The notes under the pieces were generated by a model. It searched no databases. It saw only the letters and a program-made list of their open reading frames with translations, and was not told the origin of the DNA. A program made the position numbers and the translations under genes. Below, piece by piece: positions 22,151-36,014 of a stretch of 64,000 bases of DNA. This stretch comes from Monodelphis domestica (Eukaryota > Chordata > Mammalia > Didelphimorphia > Didelphidae), in assembly GCF_027887165.1 (NCBI RefSeq), contig NC_077227.1, positions 87,669,735 through 87,733,734 of the forward strand, read 5' to 3'. Every line of letters begins with the position of its first letter. Positions within the stretch are counted from its first letter, which is position 1.

Positions 22151-25100
22151 AAGATAAAATAGGGCCAGAGGGAGAATTTCAGGCCATTTTAAATGGGTCT
22201 CAGTACATAATATTTCCAATTATTTTAAGTTCTCTGTTCATTCTTTCAACTTGGCCTGAGCTCTGGGGATGATATGGTACATGAAATTTGGGAGGTATCC
22301 CCAAGCAAGAATATATTTGAATTAGGACAGAATCAGTAACATGACTTCCTCTATCTGAATCACTACATGCTGACAGGCCAAAGCGAGGAATAATCTCTTT
22401 TAAAAGCACCTTAGCAGTAAAAGCCACTGTGGCTTGGGTTGCAGGAAATGCTTCTGGCCATCTGGTTAGTTGATCTACTATGCCTAGACAAAATTTATAA
22501 AGTCCGGCCTTTGGCATTGTTACAAAATCTATCTGTAGGTGCTCAAAAGGTGTGTAAGCCAGAGGACGCCCACCAAAACTTTGCCATGAAAGACGTATTG
22601 GTTATATGCTTGGAAGGTAGAGCAGGTTGTACATTCTTTAGAGGCTATAGTAGTTATACCAGGGGCTATCCATACTCTCTTAACAGAGTCCATGATGCCC
22701 TGGTTACCAAAATGAACATTTTTATGAATAGATTGGCAAATTTGGTGATAAAAACTTCTAGGGAGCAGGGGTTTTCCTTCAGAGTACACCCATACTCCAT
22801 TAATCTATTTTGCTTTGAATTTTTGCTTCCATTTTTTCACTTCCTTTTCATTATAGGTAAGTGATAAATTTAAGTCATCAGTGGTTGTTAATGTTAAAGT
22901 TAATTCAGGCCAGTCTATGGCTGCTAGATTTGCAGTGGTATCTACTTGGTCATTTCTCCTAGAGACAAGGTCAGTGCCACCTGTATGGGCAGAGCAATGA
23001 ACTAAAGCTAGGGCTTCAGGCAGCTGGAGAACAGAAAGAACATCACTAATAATTTCTGCATTAGCTATAGATTTTCTAGCTGAGGTTAAAAATCCTCTCT
23101 CTAACCATAGCATCCCGACTGAGTGACAAATGCCAAAAGCATATCTAGAATCCATTTAAATTATTGCCTTTTTATCCTTGGCAATTATACAGGCATGTTT
23201 CAGAGTCATGAGTTCTGCACCTTGAGCACTAATATTAGAGGGCAGTGAAGCTGACCACTCAGTGTCAAGTTCTGTGACTACAGTAGCTCCAGTGTAGCAT
23301 ATGCCATCCCTCATAAAAGAGGAACCATCAGTAAATAAGATCATATCTTGATTGTCTAAGGGAGTGTCCAAGAGATTATCTCGAGGCTTTTCTGCCATGG
23401 ACACTAGTGTTTCACAACTGTGTAATGGTTCTCCTGAAGTTGTTAAATCTGGAAGCAAGGTGGCAGGGTTAAGGGTTGTACAGCATTTCAAGGTAATGTT
23501 TTCGCTGTTTAACAAGGTTATTTCATACCTTGTAATTCGCTGATTTGAGAATGCCTGTGTTCTATGCCTTAGCAATAATACTTCTACCTCATGTGGGAAC
23601 ATAATTGTTAATGGGCTTCCCAATACTAGATCAACAGTTTTTGTCACTAGTAAGGCTGTAGCAGCCATGCCTCTAAGACATGATGGTGCTCCTGATGCTA
23701 CTGGGTCCAACTGGGAAGGATAATAAGCAATTGGGCACTGAGAAGGTCCCAAAGTCTGAGTTAAAACACCTGAAGCTACCCCTCTTCTCTCATGTACATA
23801 CAAAGTAAATGGCTTGTTGTAATCTGGGATGCCTAAAGAAGGGGCAGACAGGATAGCCTGTTTTAGATCTGATAGAGCTGACAGGTGTTCTGGCTCTAAT
23901 TGAGGGTTTCAGGGACCGAATCCCTTGTTAGTGCTATAAGGGCTTTAGTAATTTCCCCAGAGCAAGGAATCCATTGTCTACAAAACCCTGTTGCTCCCAT
24001 AACTGCTCTCAACTGTTTCTTAGTGGTGGGAGCACTTAAATTTTGAATATTTTCAATCCATTTGGAAGAAATAGAGAGGGCACCCACAGTCAGGATGAAC
24101 CCCAAAAAAATTTAGAGAGAAACCACTGAAACTTATTCTTCGAGATTTGTGTTTAGTATCTTCCCGACATGTTTCTGCATCTGTTGAAGCCAAGAATAGA
24201 TCATCTAAATATTTGATTAATTTGCTATTTTTAAATGTTACATTATCTGTGTCTTGGCTCAAAATCTGTGCAAATAAACTCAGGCTGTCCACAAACCCTT
24301 GTGACAGCTGATTCCATATATACTTTGAGCCCTTTCAGGTGAAAGCAAAGATATGCCTGGAGTTCTCATGTATGGGCATGGAAAAAAAGGCTGTGCAGAA
24401 GTCCACTACTGTAAAGTATGTAGCTGTGCTAGGAATAGAAGAAATAATAGTATTTATGTTGGAAACTACAGTGTTTTTTTATAACATGATTGTTCACAGC
24501 CCTCAAATCCTATATAAATCTTTAGAGGAGCTTGCCATCGGGCCCTATTTTTTGGTTTTCTAATGGGTAAAATGGGCATGTTGTATTCAGATTTGCAAGG
24601 GATTATTACTCCTTGGTCAATTAATGAGTTTATTACTGGGGTAATACCCTCAATTGACTTTTTTTGAGAGAGGATACTGAAGAATGGAAGGAGGTGGGCT
24701 AGATTTAGTTTTAATCTGCATAGGAACAGTTGATTTAAGTAGGCCTACATCGGAAGAAGTTGTGGCCCAAAGAGACTCTGGTATATCTGTAGGTATTTCA
24801 AAGGTGGGAGGCTTTTTTGCCTCCTGGCTCTCTGAGAGAAGTACAGGGAGTAATTTTAAAGATTCCTCAGATACTTCCGAGGACATAGATCCATTTAGGG
24901 CACAAATTATTGTGACTTGTAGTTTGCATAGTAAACCCCTCCCCAGCAAGTTTGTATGTTAAAAGGCATTAAAAGAAAAAAATGTTCAACAGTTAGGGGT
25001 CCCATGCATACCATGCAAGGAGAAAGTTTTGGGACCTTTAAAGGTTTTCCTGATACACCTACTACATTTAGAGAGCCAATAGAGTCACATTTTGCATCTG

Positions 25101-26501
25101 GTTTGCTTACCAAAACTGGCCTAGACACCCCAGTGTCCAAAAGACAATCATAGTATGAATTTCCCACCTTTAAAGTGACATAAGGTTCCTTACTATGTGG
25201 GGGAGAGGGTCATGTATAGGGATTACTGGCATTAAAATATCAGGGTCTGAAAAATCAAAGGTTTCACTCTTTGATTCCAAGGCCTTCATACCACTCCCCT
25301 CTCCCCCTTCACACTTTCATAAAGATGATTCGGCAGTTTTCTGGAATCCCCCATGCTGATGGGGATTCACATCCAGATTATAGTGTGGACAAGCTCCATT
25401 TTTTTATATATTGTCATTGTGCATTGTGTTGAGTATTATCTTTTTCCTCATTTGGAGCACTGTCATTATTTTGATTGGCATTACAATTCCTATAGTTATT
25501 ATTTCTAAGGTTGTTATTATTTCTTTTTTCTTGTAGCCAACGCATACAGACCATCATTACATGGCCTCTCTTCCCACAGTAAAGGCATATTAATGATTTA
25601 TCTGTGGATTCCTGCAAAGGGTCTATGGTATCTCCCTGATTTTTCCGTTGTCTTTTTAACATTTCAATTTCTTTCTTTAAGTCTTCCACTGATGTATTGT
25701 GTTCCTCATGTCTTTCTGCATGACCCTTATAAACATAGGCTGCTACTCTCCTCAATTCTTCAAGGTCCATAGAGTCCCAATTAAGACAGCTAGTTTTAAA
25801 GTAGTCTTTTACCATTGAACAATTCTCAAAATATTTCCCATATATTTGCCTAATGTCCCTTTCTCTGGACAAATCAAGGCTCATATATGTATTTCCTATG
25901 TCAATAAGTCTTTCCATAAACTGGGAGGGGGGTCTTATCAATTTATTGTTGGGTTCTTTCAAATTTTGACCATTTTTCAGATCTATCAGAGCAAGCTCTC
26001 ATGGCTGTCAATAATGCTTCTCTGGCCTGGTTTAGTTTTGTGTAATCTGTTTCAACATTGGGGTTCCAATGTGATTCTTCAGTTGGCCAATAATATCTTC
26101 TCTTACGTCACTTTTGATTAGCCAGAGAGATGACATTATTTTTCTCTCTCTTTGTCAGAATTTTTTCTAAAATTTCAACATCCATCCAAGTGGGATCAAA
26201 AGTTCTGCATATGTTCTCCAATTTTTTATAATTAATAGTGATTCTTCCTCAAATGATGGAAGATCTTCCTTGCACTTATTTAAATCTTCAAGGTTAAAAG
26301 GTGTATGGTGTCTTATAGATTCCAAGTTCCCATTTTTATTGAAAGTTGGAACTTCCCTTAAAGGAAATAAACTATCTGGATTTTCTCGTGTTTCTGTTTC
26401 TAGGCTTCTTGCTACATTCTCAATGGGGTAGGTATGAGAAAGGGAAGGCTTGGGCACACTGAGGCTGAGGGTTTGTTGTTGTTCCTTCATGATCGCCAGA
26501 C
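22151..26501 (-). mobile_element. Broken gammaretrovirus-like provirus (gag-pol, no visible env)
   Basis: An endogenous retrovirus of class I (ERV1, gammaretrovirus-like), minus strand. Parts in order from its 5' side: gag with a capsid-like region and a single CCHC zinc knuckle (about 26490-25414), protease (about 25170-24900, DTG motif), reverse transcriptase (about 24950-23900, YLDD motif), RNase H (about 23800-22800, FTDGSS and SAQGAEL) and integrase (about 22790-22200, DRGSH and HPQSSGQVERMNRE). No env-like sequence is seen before the LTR-like block on the left. The coding regions are broken, with several interruptions, so it is a fossil. Its age cannot be measured here without paired LTRs. 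Confidence 0.88.
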
Positions 26502-27148
26502 TGTAAGGATAATTTTAGGGTTGTGACTAATCTAAATTAATTTGTGGTTGTCAGGGAATATCGTAAATGAAATACCCATGTCAGCTGGAAATTTATGTGA
26601 TTTTAATTAATATAGAGGAAAGAAATTAAGGAGAAAGGAGAGGGAAAAGGTGTAGGATTTCTCCTGCCTGGCCTATGCCAGGGGGAAGATTAAAGTCCTC
26701 CTCCGCGACGAGGTCCCTGAAGAAGATTAGTGGCTTTTTAAGAGGATAGTGTTTGAAAGGTAAAGGAGAAAGAATAAGCCTAAACTCCAAGAGAGTTCAG
26801 CTAAGATGCCTGAACCTGAACTAGCTACTCAGCTTCTCCCAGAATAGTATCAAGGAAAACTCACTGCCAAATGGGCAATAGCTTCAGCCATGCCAAGATG
26901 CTGGAATGCTTAGCATACTGCCAGCCAGAGCCACCTCTCCAGGGAAAGACCCAGAGAGAGGAAGTGATACAAAATATATAGACAGTTGTACATCACTTTC
27001 CTGTATCTGACATGCACCAATGATATATTAGGCTTGACTTAGGACATCCCAGAGGTCTGTCAGTTGTTTCTGATTTTTCTTTTGCTAGCACATGTCTGTC
27101 ATAGGCCATCCTCCTAAATACTTAATCCTTAAGTATGGGTGTAGACAT
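26502..27148 (-). mobile_element. Candidate 5' LTR of the provirus
   Basis: Directly outside the gag side. The plus strand begins TGTAAGGAT at 26502 and a possible end is ...GTAGACA at about 27148, giving TG...CA ends. Read on the minus strand it has a TATA-like tatatatt near 26975 and an ATTAAA near 26590. The outer boundary is uncertain and no matching LTR was found on the other side. Confidence 0.45.
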
Positions 27149-28135
27149 TTCTGATTTTGTTAGACTAAGTAGGGTGGAGTAATCTAAATTTCACCAAAAC
27201 TGAAATAGTTAAAGGAATTGAAGAGGATTGAAGAAGTACAGGGGATAAGGAAGGTTTTGTAACAGGGAATGGAGGAGTTGAAGGGATAGAGGGACTATGG
27301 ATGCTGGTGAGGTAAAAGGAGAGAGATACACCCTGCTGAGAGGCTGTCTTTGAAAAATGGGGTTCCTGAGATATTGGCCAACTATGATAGCCTGAGGGGA
27401 TGTATTCTCTATTTATTGATGTTGAAGACAGCCTAGCAGGGGTCTGATAAGGACCATTTATGGTTCAATAGCTGTCCTTAGCTTCAGCTCCCTCTAAGTC
27501 CCTTGAAATGAGAGTCCTCTTATCTGATTGTGGGTTATTATATAAACAATAACTAATTATTAAATTAAAATGAATTTAATAATGAGTTTGGACTGGGAAG
27601 GTGTCAGGGTAGAGGGAATAGGGATTGCCCTATACTTTCCCACAGATTGGGTTTGAGTCTCTCTCAGCTTTTGAGCTGAGGCCAGTCCTCACAGGCTAGT
27701 GGAGGGTTTCTTTTATTCTGGTCTATGCTAGTTTTTTTTTAAGTTCAAAGTCTTAGCAGTATACAGCAAGAAGAAGAAAAGTTCTCAGCTTCATAGCTGG
27801 TTGGGCCTGTCTCTTCAGGATGACACCCCTAAAGACCAGTCTTATAGCTCAAACTGCTTTCCTTAAGAACATCTATGCTATGATACAATCACAGGAAGCC
27901 AGGTACAGACACAGTTGGGAAAAATCCAGGAATAGAGGTACTTCTAACCCAAGACAGGGAGAGAGGCTCCTTTCAGTCAGAGGGCCAGGAAAGAGAGCAA
28001 CTCTCACTCTCCAAGTTGGCCCTCCCCCCACCAACTATCATCACTGCCAATATCTTCACTCCAACATTACAATTGCTGTCTATTCCACCTGAGTGGCAGA
28101 AAAACCCAGAGCTTGATTCAGTTTTCCTTTCCACA
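27149..28135 (-). mobile_element. Second LTR-like / retroviral leader-like block
   Basis: Sequence at about 27528-28090 has the same layout as the block at 26502-27148 (AT-rich start with ATTAAA-like signals, then a purine-rich section, then a C-rich section), but is not an obvious copy of it. It could be a related LTR from another insertion. No coding frame is recognised. Fossil; low certainty. Confidence 0.3.
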
Positions 28136-28159
28136 GAAGTAAATAGAGAAAAAATTGGT

Positions 28160-28620
28160 AAATTATTATAGAGGAGATGGTTGCCCAGGCAAGATCAAGG
28201 GAATGCAAAAGGAAGTGTGATTTAGAATATGAGTAGAAATAAGGGGAGACATTTTATTCCCTGAGACAAAAAAAAAAAGAAAATGAATAAATGGAAGTTT
28301 GGAGATGTGGAAGATGAACCTAGAGGAGTTCACTGGATGATTCCTTTGTCTCAGTAAAACAGAAGATACAATAATCAGGTTAAAATTTTTTGAGATAGGG
28401 AGGTTGGAAGTTTGACAATAGTGGTAAATATTTGGAAAAGCTAATGTAGGAAATGTCAGAGAGAGTGAAGTAAAGAAAGGGAAAAAAGGGATTATTGAGC
28501 ATCAGTACAGGTCTATCAATGACTAAATATTCCCTGCTATTAAGCAAGACAAGACCCAAAAATACCAATAATTAGGGAAGAGGGGAGGGTAATTCTCCCT
28601 GGGAATAGCAGGTATCAAAA
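28160..28620 (-). repeat. Probable degraded L2, antisense
   Basis: G/A-rich text resembling the 5' part of other antisense L2 copies in the window, with an 11-A run at 28268-28279. Weak. Confidence 0.35.
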
Positions 28621-28699
28621 TCTTAAAGGAAAGAGGATAGCAACCATAGTAATACAAAAGCTATACCCATCTATTAATAGAGTGGCTGCCAAGAGCAAA

Positions 28700-31155
28700 A
28701 TTTAAACCTCAGGCATAGGGACAGTAGAGATCTGGGATTAATGGCCAAATTAGTTGTCACTCCCAGTTAAAAGATAGGAGAAGAATATGAAGCCAAAATG
28801 AAAGTAGAATGGGCATTCTGTCCAAATTCCAGCTGCTTCCTGGAAGGTTAGGCCTTTTTATTTAGAAACATGTGTGACTCAATTCAGTAGATGCTGACAG
28901 CTTCTAGCTCCTGCTGTCTCCTGATGACTTAGTCCGCACTGCCAAATGGTGAACCCACTCTACACAGTAGAGAAAGATTAATGAACCTTTGGCTGTGTCA
29001 AATGAATATGCCCTGTAGTTGTAGGCCAGCATGTTTGAGGACAAAGATTTGGAAAAAGTCTTTGCTGTTATTACCAGCTCATGCTGGGGCAGATTCTTAG
29101 TTAAAAAAGTATGGCAGGGATTTCCATCCAGAAATGAAAATATAGGGGCTCAAGGACAAAGCTATATGCCAAGGAAAATTAAAGAGGCATTACTGGGGAA
29201 CTATTGTCGAAATATAAAATATGAAGAAACAGATAAGGAATGGCCATACCTACTTTGCAGAATCTGTGTGCTCATTGTCCTGTGGTTCATAGACACATTG
29301 AGTACCAGTAACTCTCTCACTATTTCAAGCCTCTGTTATTCCCTACCTTAATGTAGGCATAGCAGTAGGAATGGATGGAAAATGTAAGAGATTCTTCTCA
29401 AACATTTCATCAAGAGGCTTACCACATAATACTTTTAAGTTTGCTTACCATTATTTTTTTCATCATGAAAACAAATGGCAAATGAGAACTAGCTTCTGAA
29501 TCCATGACATAGTTGCCATGACTTAGTCCTCAGGTCCCTGGCTAGTATCAGCAGATGTCTGATGGACTCTAGATATGTGGCTATGATTTAAGTGGTGAAT
29601 ATGGGTTCAGATTATTTTATATATTGAGCAACAAAAAGGAAATATAAATAGTACCAAAGAACGGCCCATTAAGGATTGAATTCTATAGGATAGGTAAATC
29701 TTGAAGTCCTTTTCACCAGCACTGAGAGGAAAATCAAATAAAACAAAATGTTGCAAAATAAGACAAGATACTCAATAATGCAAAATAATATATAGTACTG
29801 ACATTCACATTATGTAAATTAGAGTTAGTATATAATTACAGAGACCATGAAGGTCCTGAATCTCAGATATAAGATTCATATCTCTCACCATACTACCAGA
29901 ATTTGGTTACTCCCAGGAACAACATGCAGTTTGGATACTCAGATGTCAGTATGTCTGATCTACAATAAAGAGATAGTTTGCACTAAACATGATAGCAGCA
30001 GGAGCCTTCACACAGCTCCTGCTCAAAGATGATCAGTACTGTCTAGACAAACAACACAAATGATCTCTGTGACAGCTTATTCTCCCGTACCTGGCTCCCT
30101 CACACGGGTTCCACCCCCAATGATTTGTTTCTTAGACTATCTACTATTATAAAAATACTGACCATACATTGAATTTGAATAGCTGAGATTGTTTATCTAG
30201 AAAATGACCAGCCTTCCATTTTCCTGTCCTTGTTTTTTTGTTAGTTTGTTTGCTTGTTGGTTTGTTTTTGGCTTCAGTCAAATGGTATATGAAATAGGGA
30301 GTCTATATGAAGATGATTCCAAGGTGCCATTTAGAATCTAGAGATCACCATTTAGGTCTCATGGCATAATGTCTTAATTCTCAGCTTAATGCTTTTGTGT
30401 TAACTCTGTGGCCTCTGCATTTTTTAGGGAACTAGAGGAAATTCTCTAACAAAATTCAAAATTCAAGCAAAGAATTTTTTTTTTAATTTTTTTTTCCAGA
30501 ATGGGAAAAGATTCTTATCTTGAAATACAAAAGAGCTTTGTATTTTGCCCGCTGGATTTTGGAAGCATTTTTCTTAAACTGATTTTTAAAATTGCATCCA
30601 GGTTGTCAATAAGTATGCCAGATTTTAGCCTCATACACATAAGTATTTAATTACAAATCTTTTCAATCTGGCATTCAAAACATAAACGAAAATAAATTCT
30701 TAGCTACAGATGCCTTACCCTAATGTGACAACTTGCCCAAAATCCTACACTAAAGGGAAACCATGTTTGGAAGAAAAGCAAAACATTCACTTATCCTGAA
30801 ATCCAGCCACTACTTTATGTTTCAGTTTATTTATAGTATTTTTGAATTTCAGTGCATATTACTTAAAAAATAGATGCATTCTTCAGTGAAATCCAGGTGT
30901 GAAGAAACAAAGCCAGGTATTTTAGATTTGTTTTTCCTAGAAGTTCCTACAAGCTCCAAAGGACAAATATAATTAAATCTGCTTTGATATGTGCTTTATA
31001 TTACTATTTTTATGAGCTAATGATTTTTAAATAATTTTGTATATGTTACCTACATACACAAAAATATAAAGGGAATATGGCACTTGGATTTTCAAAAGAG
31101 GTATGCTTCATGAGATTATAATATAGGAATAATGCTGTCTTAACTGGCATTGCTG

Positions 31156-31158
<3 letters not shown>
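28700..31158. other. Unassigned sequence
   Basis: Long stretch without a gene I can support. A 106-codon frame at 29031-29351 (plus) has no recognisable domain. A T/G-rich patch occurs near 30230-30270 and A/T runs near 30470-30500. No repeat family named. Confidence 0.45.
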
Positions 31159-31200
<42 letters not shown>

Positions 31201-31211
31201 TAGTAGTAGTA
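31159..31211. repeat. (TA)n plus (TAG)n microsatellite
   Basis: About 19 TA units to 31197 followed by four to five TAG units. Confidence 0.93.
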
Positions 31212-31895
31212 TTTTATAAACAAATCCTATGTAATGCCATAAAACCCTCCTATAATAGCCTACAACCAAAACTCATTTTCCCTTGTAATGGTGTATAACC
31301 TAATATCATGGTATGGTGGCACATGCCTTTGATAATCCCTGAACAGGGGAGAATGGAAGCTGATCTTGAATTTGAGTTTTGAGCTGAAATAGAATAAGCC
31401 AATCTAGCACCTGTCTTAAGTTGGCATTAATATGGTGAGCACCTAAGATCACAACAGAGTGGAGAGGGAAGAGTAAACTAGCTTAGGTGAGAAATGGTAA
31501 AGTGATAAAAACTTTTATGCCAATCAAAATGGAACTGAGCCTATGAGTAGCCCCTGAACTTCCATCTTGGTTGAAATAAGAGATCCAGTCTTCAGATAAG
31601 CAAACAAAAAGCTGCATTAATCTTTATATAAATGATTAATCATGTTTCTGGGGTATGTCCATAAAAAACAATTTACTCTATCCTTCCCACTGTATATTGT
31701 CCCAATAGTGCTAGAAATTTGATGAGGATTGAGAGTTAATTTTTTTAGAAGAATACATATGCACACAGTTGGGTACAAAAATATGCTTTAGCCAACAGGG
31801 AACTGAGATAGAAAGGAATTAAGGGGAAGAAAGGAATAAGAGGGAGAGAAGATTCAGGAAGGGATTAGTAGGAACTAAATACCTTCTCCTGGCAA
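31212..31895. other. Unassigned sequence
   Basis: Contains a short tggtggcacatgcctttgat piece near 31313 that resembles a tRNA-derived SINE head, but no full element is visible. Confidence 0.35.
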
Positions 31896-31899
31896 GTGG

Positions 31900-32130
31900 A
31901 TAGTGTTGGGCCTGAAATGAGGAAGACCTAAATTTAAATCTAGCCACAAAAGCTTATTACCTCTGTGACCTTGGGGAAGTGACTTAACCTCTGTTGGCTT
32001 GAGTTTCTTCATCCATAAAATGGGTAAAATAATAGCACCCATTTCCTAGAGTTGTAAAGATCAAAGATATTTTTTAATTTGCATAGTATCTGGAACATGG
32101 TAGACACTTAATAAATGTATTTTTTCTTTA
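31900..32130 (+). repeat. MIR/Mar1-type SINE
   Basis: Shows gaccttggggaagtgactta, cttcatccataaaatgggta and ggtagacacttaataaatgt in order. Confidence 0.65.
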
Positions 32131-32399
32131 CAAATACCTAATTCACAGATGTGAAAAGAATAGGAAGATCAAATGATTAGTTCTTCCATTGAATTTTCAG
32201 AATTTAGTCAGTTGTTACATTTTTCAAATACAGTTTAATTAGCATAGGGAAAGTGAGGGAAGAGAATTGACTATAAATAAATATTTGGTGTAGAGGAACA
32301 AAATATAAACTTTAAGGCTCTTGTTTAAAAAGACTTCCACAAACATGTCTGAATCATAAAAATTCAATAAAAGAAGGCATATTAATGGAAGAATATAAA

Positions 32400-32575
32400 G
32401 AACTTTGGTTTTATAGTTAAAAGGGCATGAATTTAGATTCTACCTCTGATAGATACTACCTACATGACCTGATAAAAATCACTTAACCTCTTTGTCCTTT
32501 ATTTTTATATATTAAAATGAAGGAATTGGACTAAGTATTAAGGGTCCTTTAAGCTCTAGAGCTTTGAGCCTATGA
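32400..32575 (+). repeat. MIR-type SINE
   Basis: Contains aaatcacttaacctctttgt and aggaattggactaagtatta followed by a tail of agctctagag type. Confidence 0.52.
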
Positions 32576-32584
32576 GGCAAAGAA

Positions 32585-33328
32585 ATATTTGACAACATTG
32601 TATAAATGGAGATTTTGAACCTTTGGACTTCAACCCCTAGAAGTCCCTTAGTATTTCACAAAATTCCCTTTAATCTCTCCTATGTTTGCATGATCACGTT
32701 ATTGTTATATAAGTGGTTGTAACTCCTCCCTCTTCCTCTCTTTAACTTGCAACCAGGCTGAATTCAGGTAGTTTTTTTTTTATTTTGGTTATTATTAATA
32801 AAACTTTTAAATAAAATATTTAGTTATTGATTATTAATTTTTAAAACCCACAAATCTAATCATTAATATCAAGCAAAGTGGAAAATAAAGGGACATATGT
32901 TCTTTTGCCAAAGATACTTGCCACTGTCATGGAGAACTCTAAGACAGAATCTAAAAGGAACAGAAATTCCCTATACATGTTTGGTCCTCCAGAGCTTCTT
33001 GGGTTCAGATGGGTGTCATTGTGTGTCTGTATTCTTGAAATGTTCTATAGTAAGTGCTAAGATGCAGAATATGAATTAATTTCAGATGACCCAGAGAACA
33101 GTGGAGAAGAGTGTGCTGTGTCAGAGTAGGCTACAAGATAGTACCAAAGGAGTAAAAGAAACAAATACTATCAGAAAAAATGGATGCCTAGGAAAGAAAG
33201 GAGGCTGATGATGGAGTGTGAGGGGATGGGAAAAAACAGTGGATTCTCTTCATGCTCCTCTGGAACTGAATGAAGTGTGTAGAGATGGTTATAGACTCTT
33301 TCACCTTGGAAAGCTTTAAGAACAGGAT

Positions 33329-33330
<2 letters not shown>
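32585..33330. other. Unassigned sequence
   Basis: No coding frame or repeat family recognised. Confidence 0.4.

Positions 33331-33331
<1 letters not shown>

Positions 33332-33388
<57 letters not shown>
33332..33388. repeat. (AT)n(AC)n compound microsatellite
   Basis: About 20 AT units followed by about 8 AC units. Confidence 0.95.
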
Positions 33389-33389
33389 A

Positions 33390-35335
33390 AATTATATATT
33401 ATGCATGATTTGAGTTAAAAGTTTGTAGATTTTATTTCATTACAACACTTTGAACTGTTAATAGTTATGTCAGTGAGTATTATGAAACCTGATTTGGGAT
33501 CCATATCTGAAGTAAAATTAATTCAAGGTTAATTTAATCTAAAATATTAATTTATATAATTATATGTACATATTTGTTTTAATGATTGGTAGGGGATATG
33601 GTAGACAAAAATCATCAAAGGAATGAATAAACAAAATGGAAAGTTTTTCTATGAAAGACTCTGTCCCAGGATACTAGGATCCTACATCCCAGTGCCAAAA
33701 AGGATATAAAACCTCAGACTGTACGTGAATGCTACATTGCTTATCAAAAGGAATCCAAAATCTGATTTTGTCATCATTAACAAGTCTCAGCAGTCATCTA
33801 TTTATCTACACCATGCTTTAGGACTGAGTTTACATTCAGTTCTTGCTTTTCCAGTTCTAGCTTTTCCTTTCATCTGGCCTCCTTGGCTTAGCTCCCTTTT
33901 CACATATGATTGGATGTCCTTCGAGTCTAAATTTGGGTTACAATTGTGGGTTACAATTTTCTCTTGAAGCTCTTGCTTTGATACTTCCAGCATTCCTTCA
34001 ATCTGGCAAGAGGTTCCAATTCAAAGAATACTTTCTCCTCTGTGGGTGGCCTTTCCCAATAAATCTCAAGGCTTCCCAAACTGACCTAGACTGATAGTCT
34101 AAATGAATTTCCCAGAATGATTGTGTCTACAAACTGCCAATTCTTATTATGAATTTTTTTGGTCTAGGTTAAACTCTCATCTCCTGTCACTCTTGAGCCA
34201 TAGCTCTGACCCAGAGAATACATTGTGACCTTTGACTTTAACTGGGCCAATTGGCTGAGCTAATAAGACTTAATGACCCTTTGTATTTATGAGTTACAAT
34301 GTCTCTCTTGGCCATAATTAGTATTCATTTTTAATGATCCATGAAATAACCTTTACAACTCTATCCTTCTCTTCACCATTTTGAATCTCTCAACCTGAAG
34401 AAAGCTCCCCAGTGAGTCTCTTTAAAAAGGGAATGACATTGATCATTTAGGAAAATAATGATGAAAAGGATTGAATTTAGAGGTGGTCTTAAGCAAACTT
34501 GAGTTAAGAACAATGCACATTAAAATGTACTAAGCATATAGAGGGCAGAATCAAGAAAAAAGACATTAAGAAATTAAACTTGAAATGGGTAATTATATAG
34601 TAAGTGGAGATGAGAACATTAAATAAGACAATGCCATTTTAACTACCATGTCTCAACATAGTAATGAACAGGAAAAAAACTCTAGACTCTTAATTATAAT
34701 CATAGTTACCATAACAACTTAGTATCTCTCCCCATGCAGCATCCTATTCATGTCTTTATTTTTAGCTTTGGCTTTGCATGAACATGTATTTTTCTTTATA
34801 TAGCAACTAATTTTTCAAATTACTGATCTTTCAAGAAAAAAAAAACCTATGTCTTTTTAATTCTCTCTGAAAGTGTAAAAGGCTTGGGAATAATTAGGCA
34901 AATGAGCAGGTGCAAAAGTCCATGCTGAAAAATGCTAGAAAAGTGTTGATATTTTGACAACATTTGTTTAAACAAAATGTTCTCTGGACCTATAATCTAT
35001 TGTTCCTTGTCAGATGGCTTAGTACAAATATCATTCATATGGACTGTAAATATTTTAAATATTATTAGATTTATAAGGTATTTGAGGATGAGATAACAAG
35101 TATAGGTTAACTTGTAAATTCAGTGAACAGAATTCTAAACTTAGCAAATTAATCATTTGAGTTTAAAGATGACATATTTGAGGGATATATCCTAACATTT
35201 TGCATCTTCCAAGCTCTCCTAGTTGTTGTCACCATCTAGAATGCTGATCTACTGGATGAGTTGTAGTTAATATCCAACAATCATTAGCACTTTGAAATAT
35301 TCAATTACTAAGATTCTTGATATTAACAGTTCTTT
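33390..35335. other. Unassigned sequence
   Basis: No gene or named repeat. The piece at 33690-34430 is slightly richer in G+C and has two overlapping 60-80 codon frames without recognisable similarity. Confidence 0.4.
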
Positions 35336-35341
35336 AGAAAG

Positions 35342-35585
35342 ACTAAGGGACAGAAAGGCTGAGTGGATAGAATATCAGGCCTCAAGTCAGGAAGACTCAC
35401 CTTTCTGAGTTCAAACCCAACTTACTATGTGTGATCCTGGACAAGTTACTTAACCTTGTTTGCCACAGTTTCCCCATCTATAAAATGAACTAGAGAAGGA
35501 AATGGCAAACCACTCCAATATCTTTTGATGAAAATCCAAATGGAGTCAGACATGACTAAAAAGTGACTGAAAAATAACAAGAAAG
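35342..35585 (+). repeat. Marsupial Mar1-type SINE
   Basis: tRNA-like head around ctgagtggatagaatatcag, then gagttcaaacccaa (B box), tttccccatctataaaatga, ggaaatggcaaaccactcca and atggagtcagacatgact, close to full length. Confidence 0.72.
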
Positions 35586-36014
35586 GCTATAAGCCATATG
35601 TTAAGTATCACTTTATAAAGTTGGGAATGGAATGGTAAATATAAGCATGCTGTATTAATTTGATGATCATTGCCATAATAATAATAATAATGCTTAACCA
35701 TCACTGTGTCAAAGACTTTGTGGTGAATCTCCAGTGAAAGAAAAATTAGGCTTTAAAGATAATATTTTAAAGTTTATCTCTTTCTGAATGAACTAAATTA
35801 AAAGAATGTCATTCAAGACCTGCCACAAACCGGTTTCAATTTCGCATTCCAAGATTATTTCATGGTACTCACTTTCTCTTGGGCTACATTATAGGGATCA
35901 GGGTCATTGTCCTGAGTTACTTAATGTCAATTTCCATGAAGGTATAAATGATGACATGATTATCAAAATTACAGATAACATCTAACTATGTTAGTAGACA
36001 AACTGGTTGACAGA

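Noticed and set aside
26480-26510. A tRNA primer-binding site next to the candidate LTR (tggcgatc on the minus strand)
   Set aside because: Only the first few bases resemble a known tRNA 3' end; too short to name a primer.
29031-29351. 106-codon plus-strand frame beginning MFEDKDLEKVFAV
   Set aside because: No domain, no splice context and no neighbouring exons recognised. Kept only as unassigned sequence.
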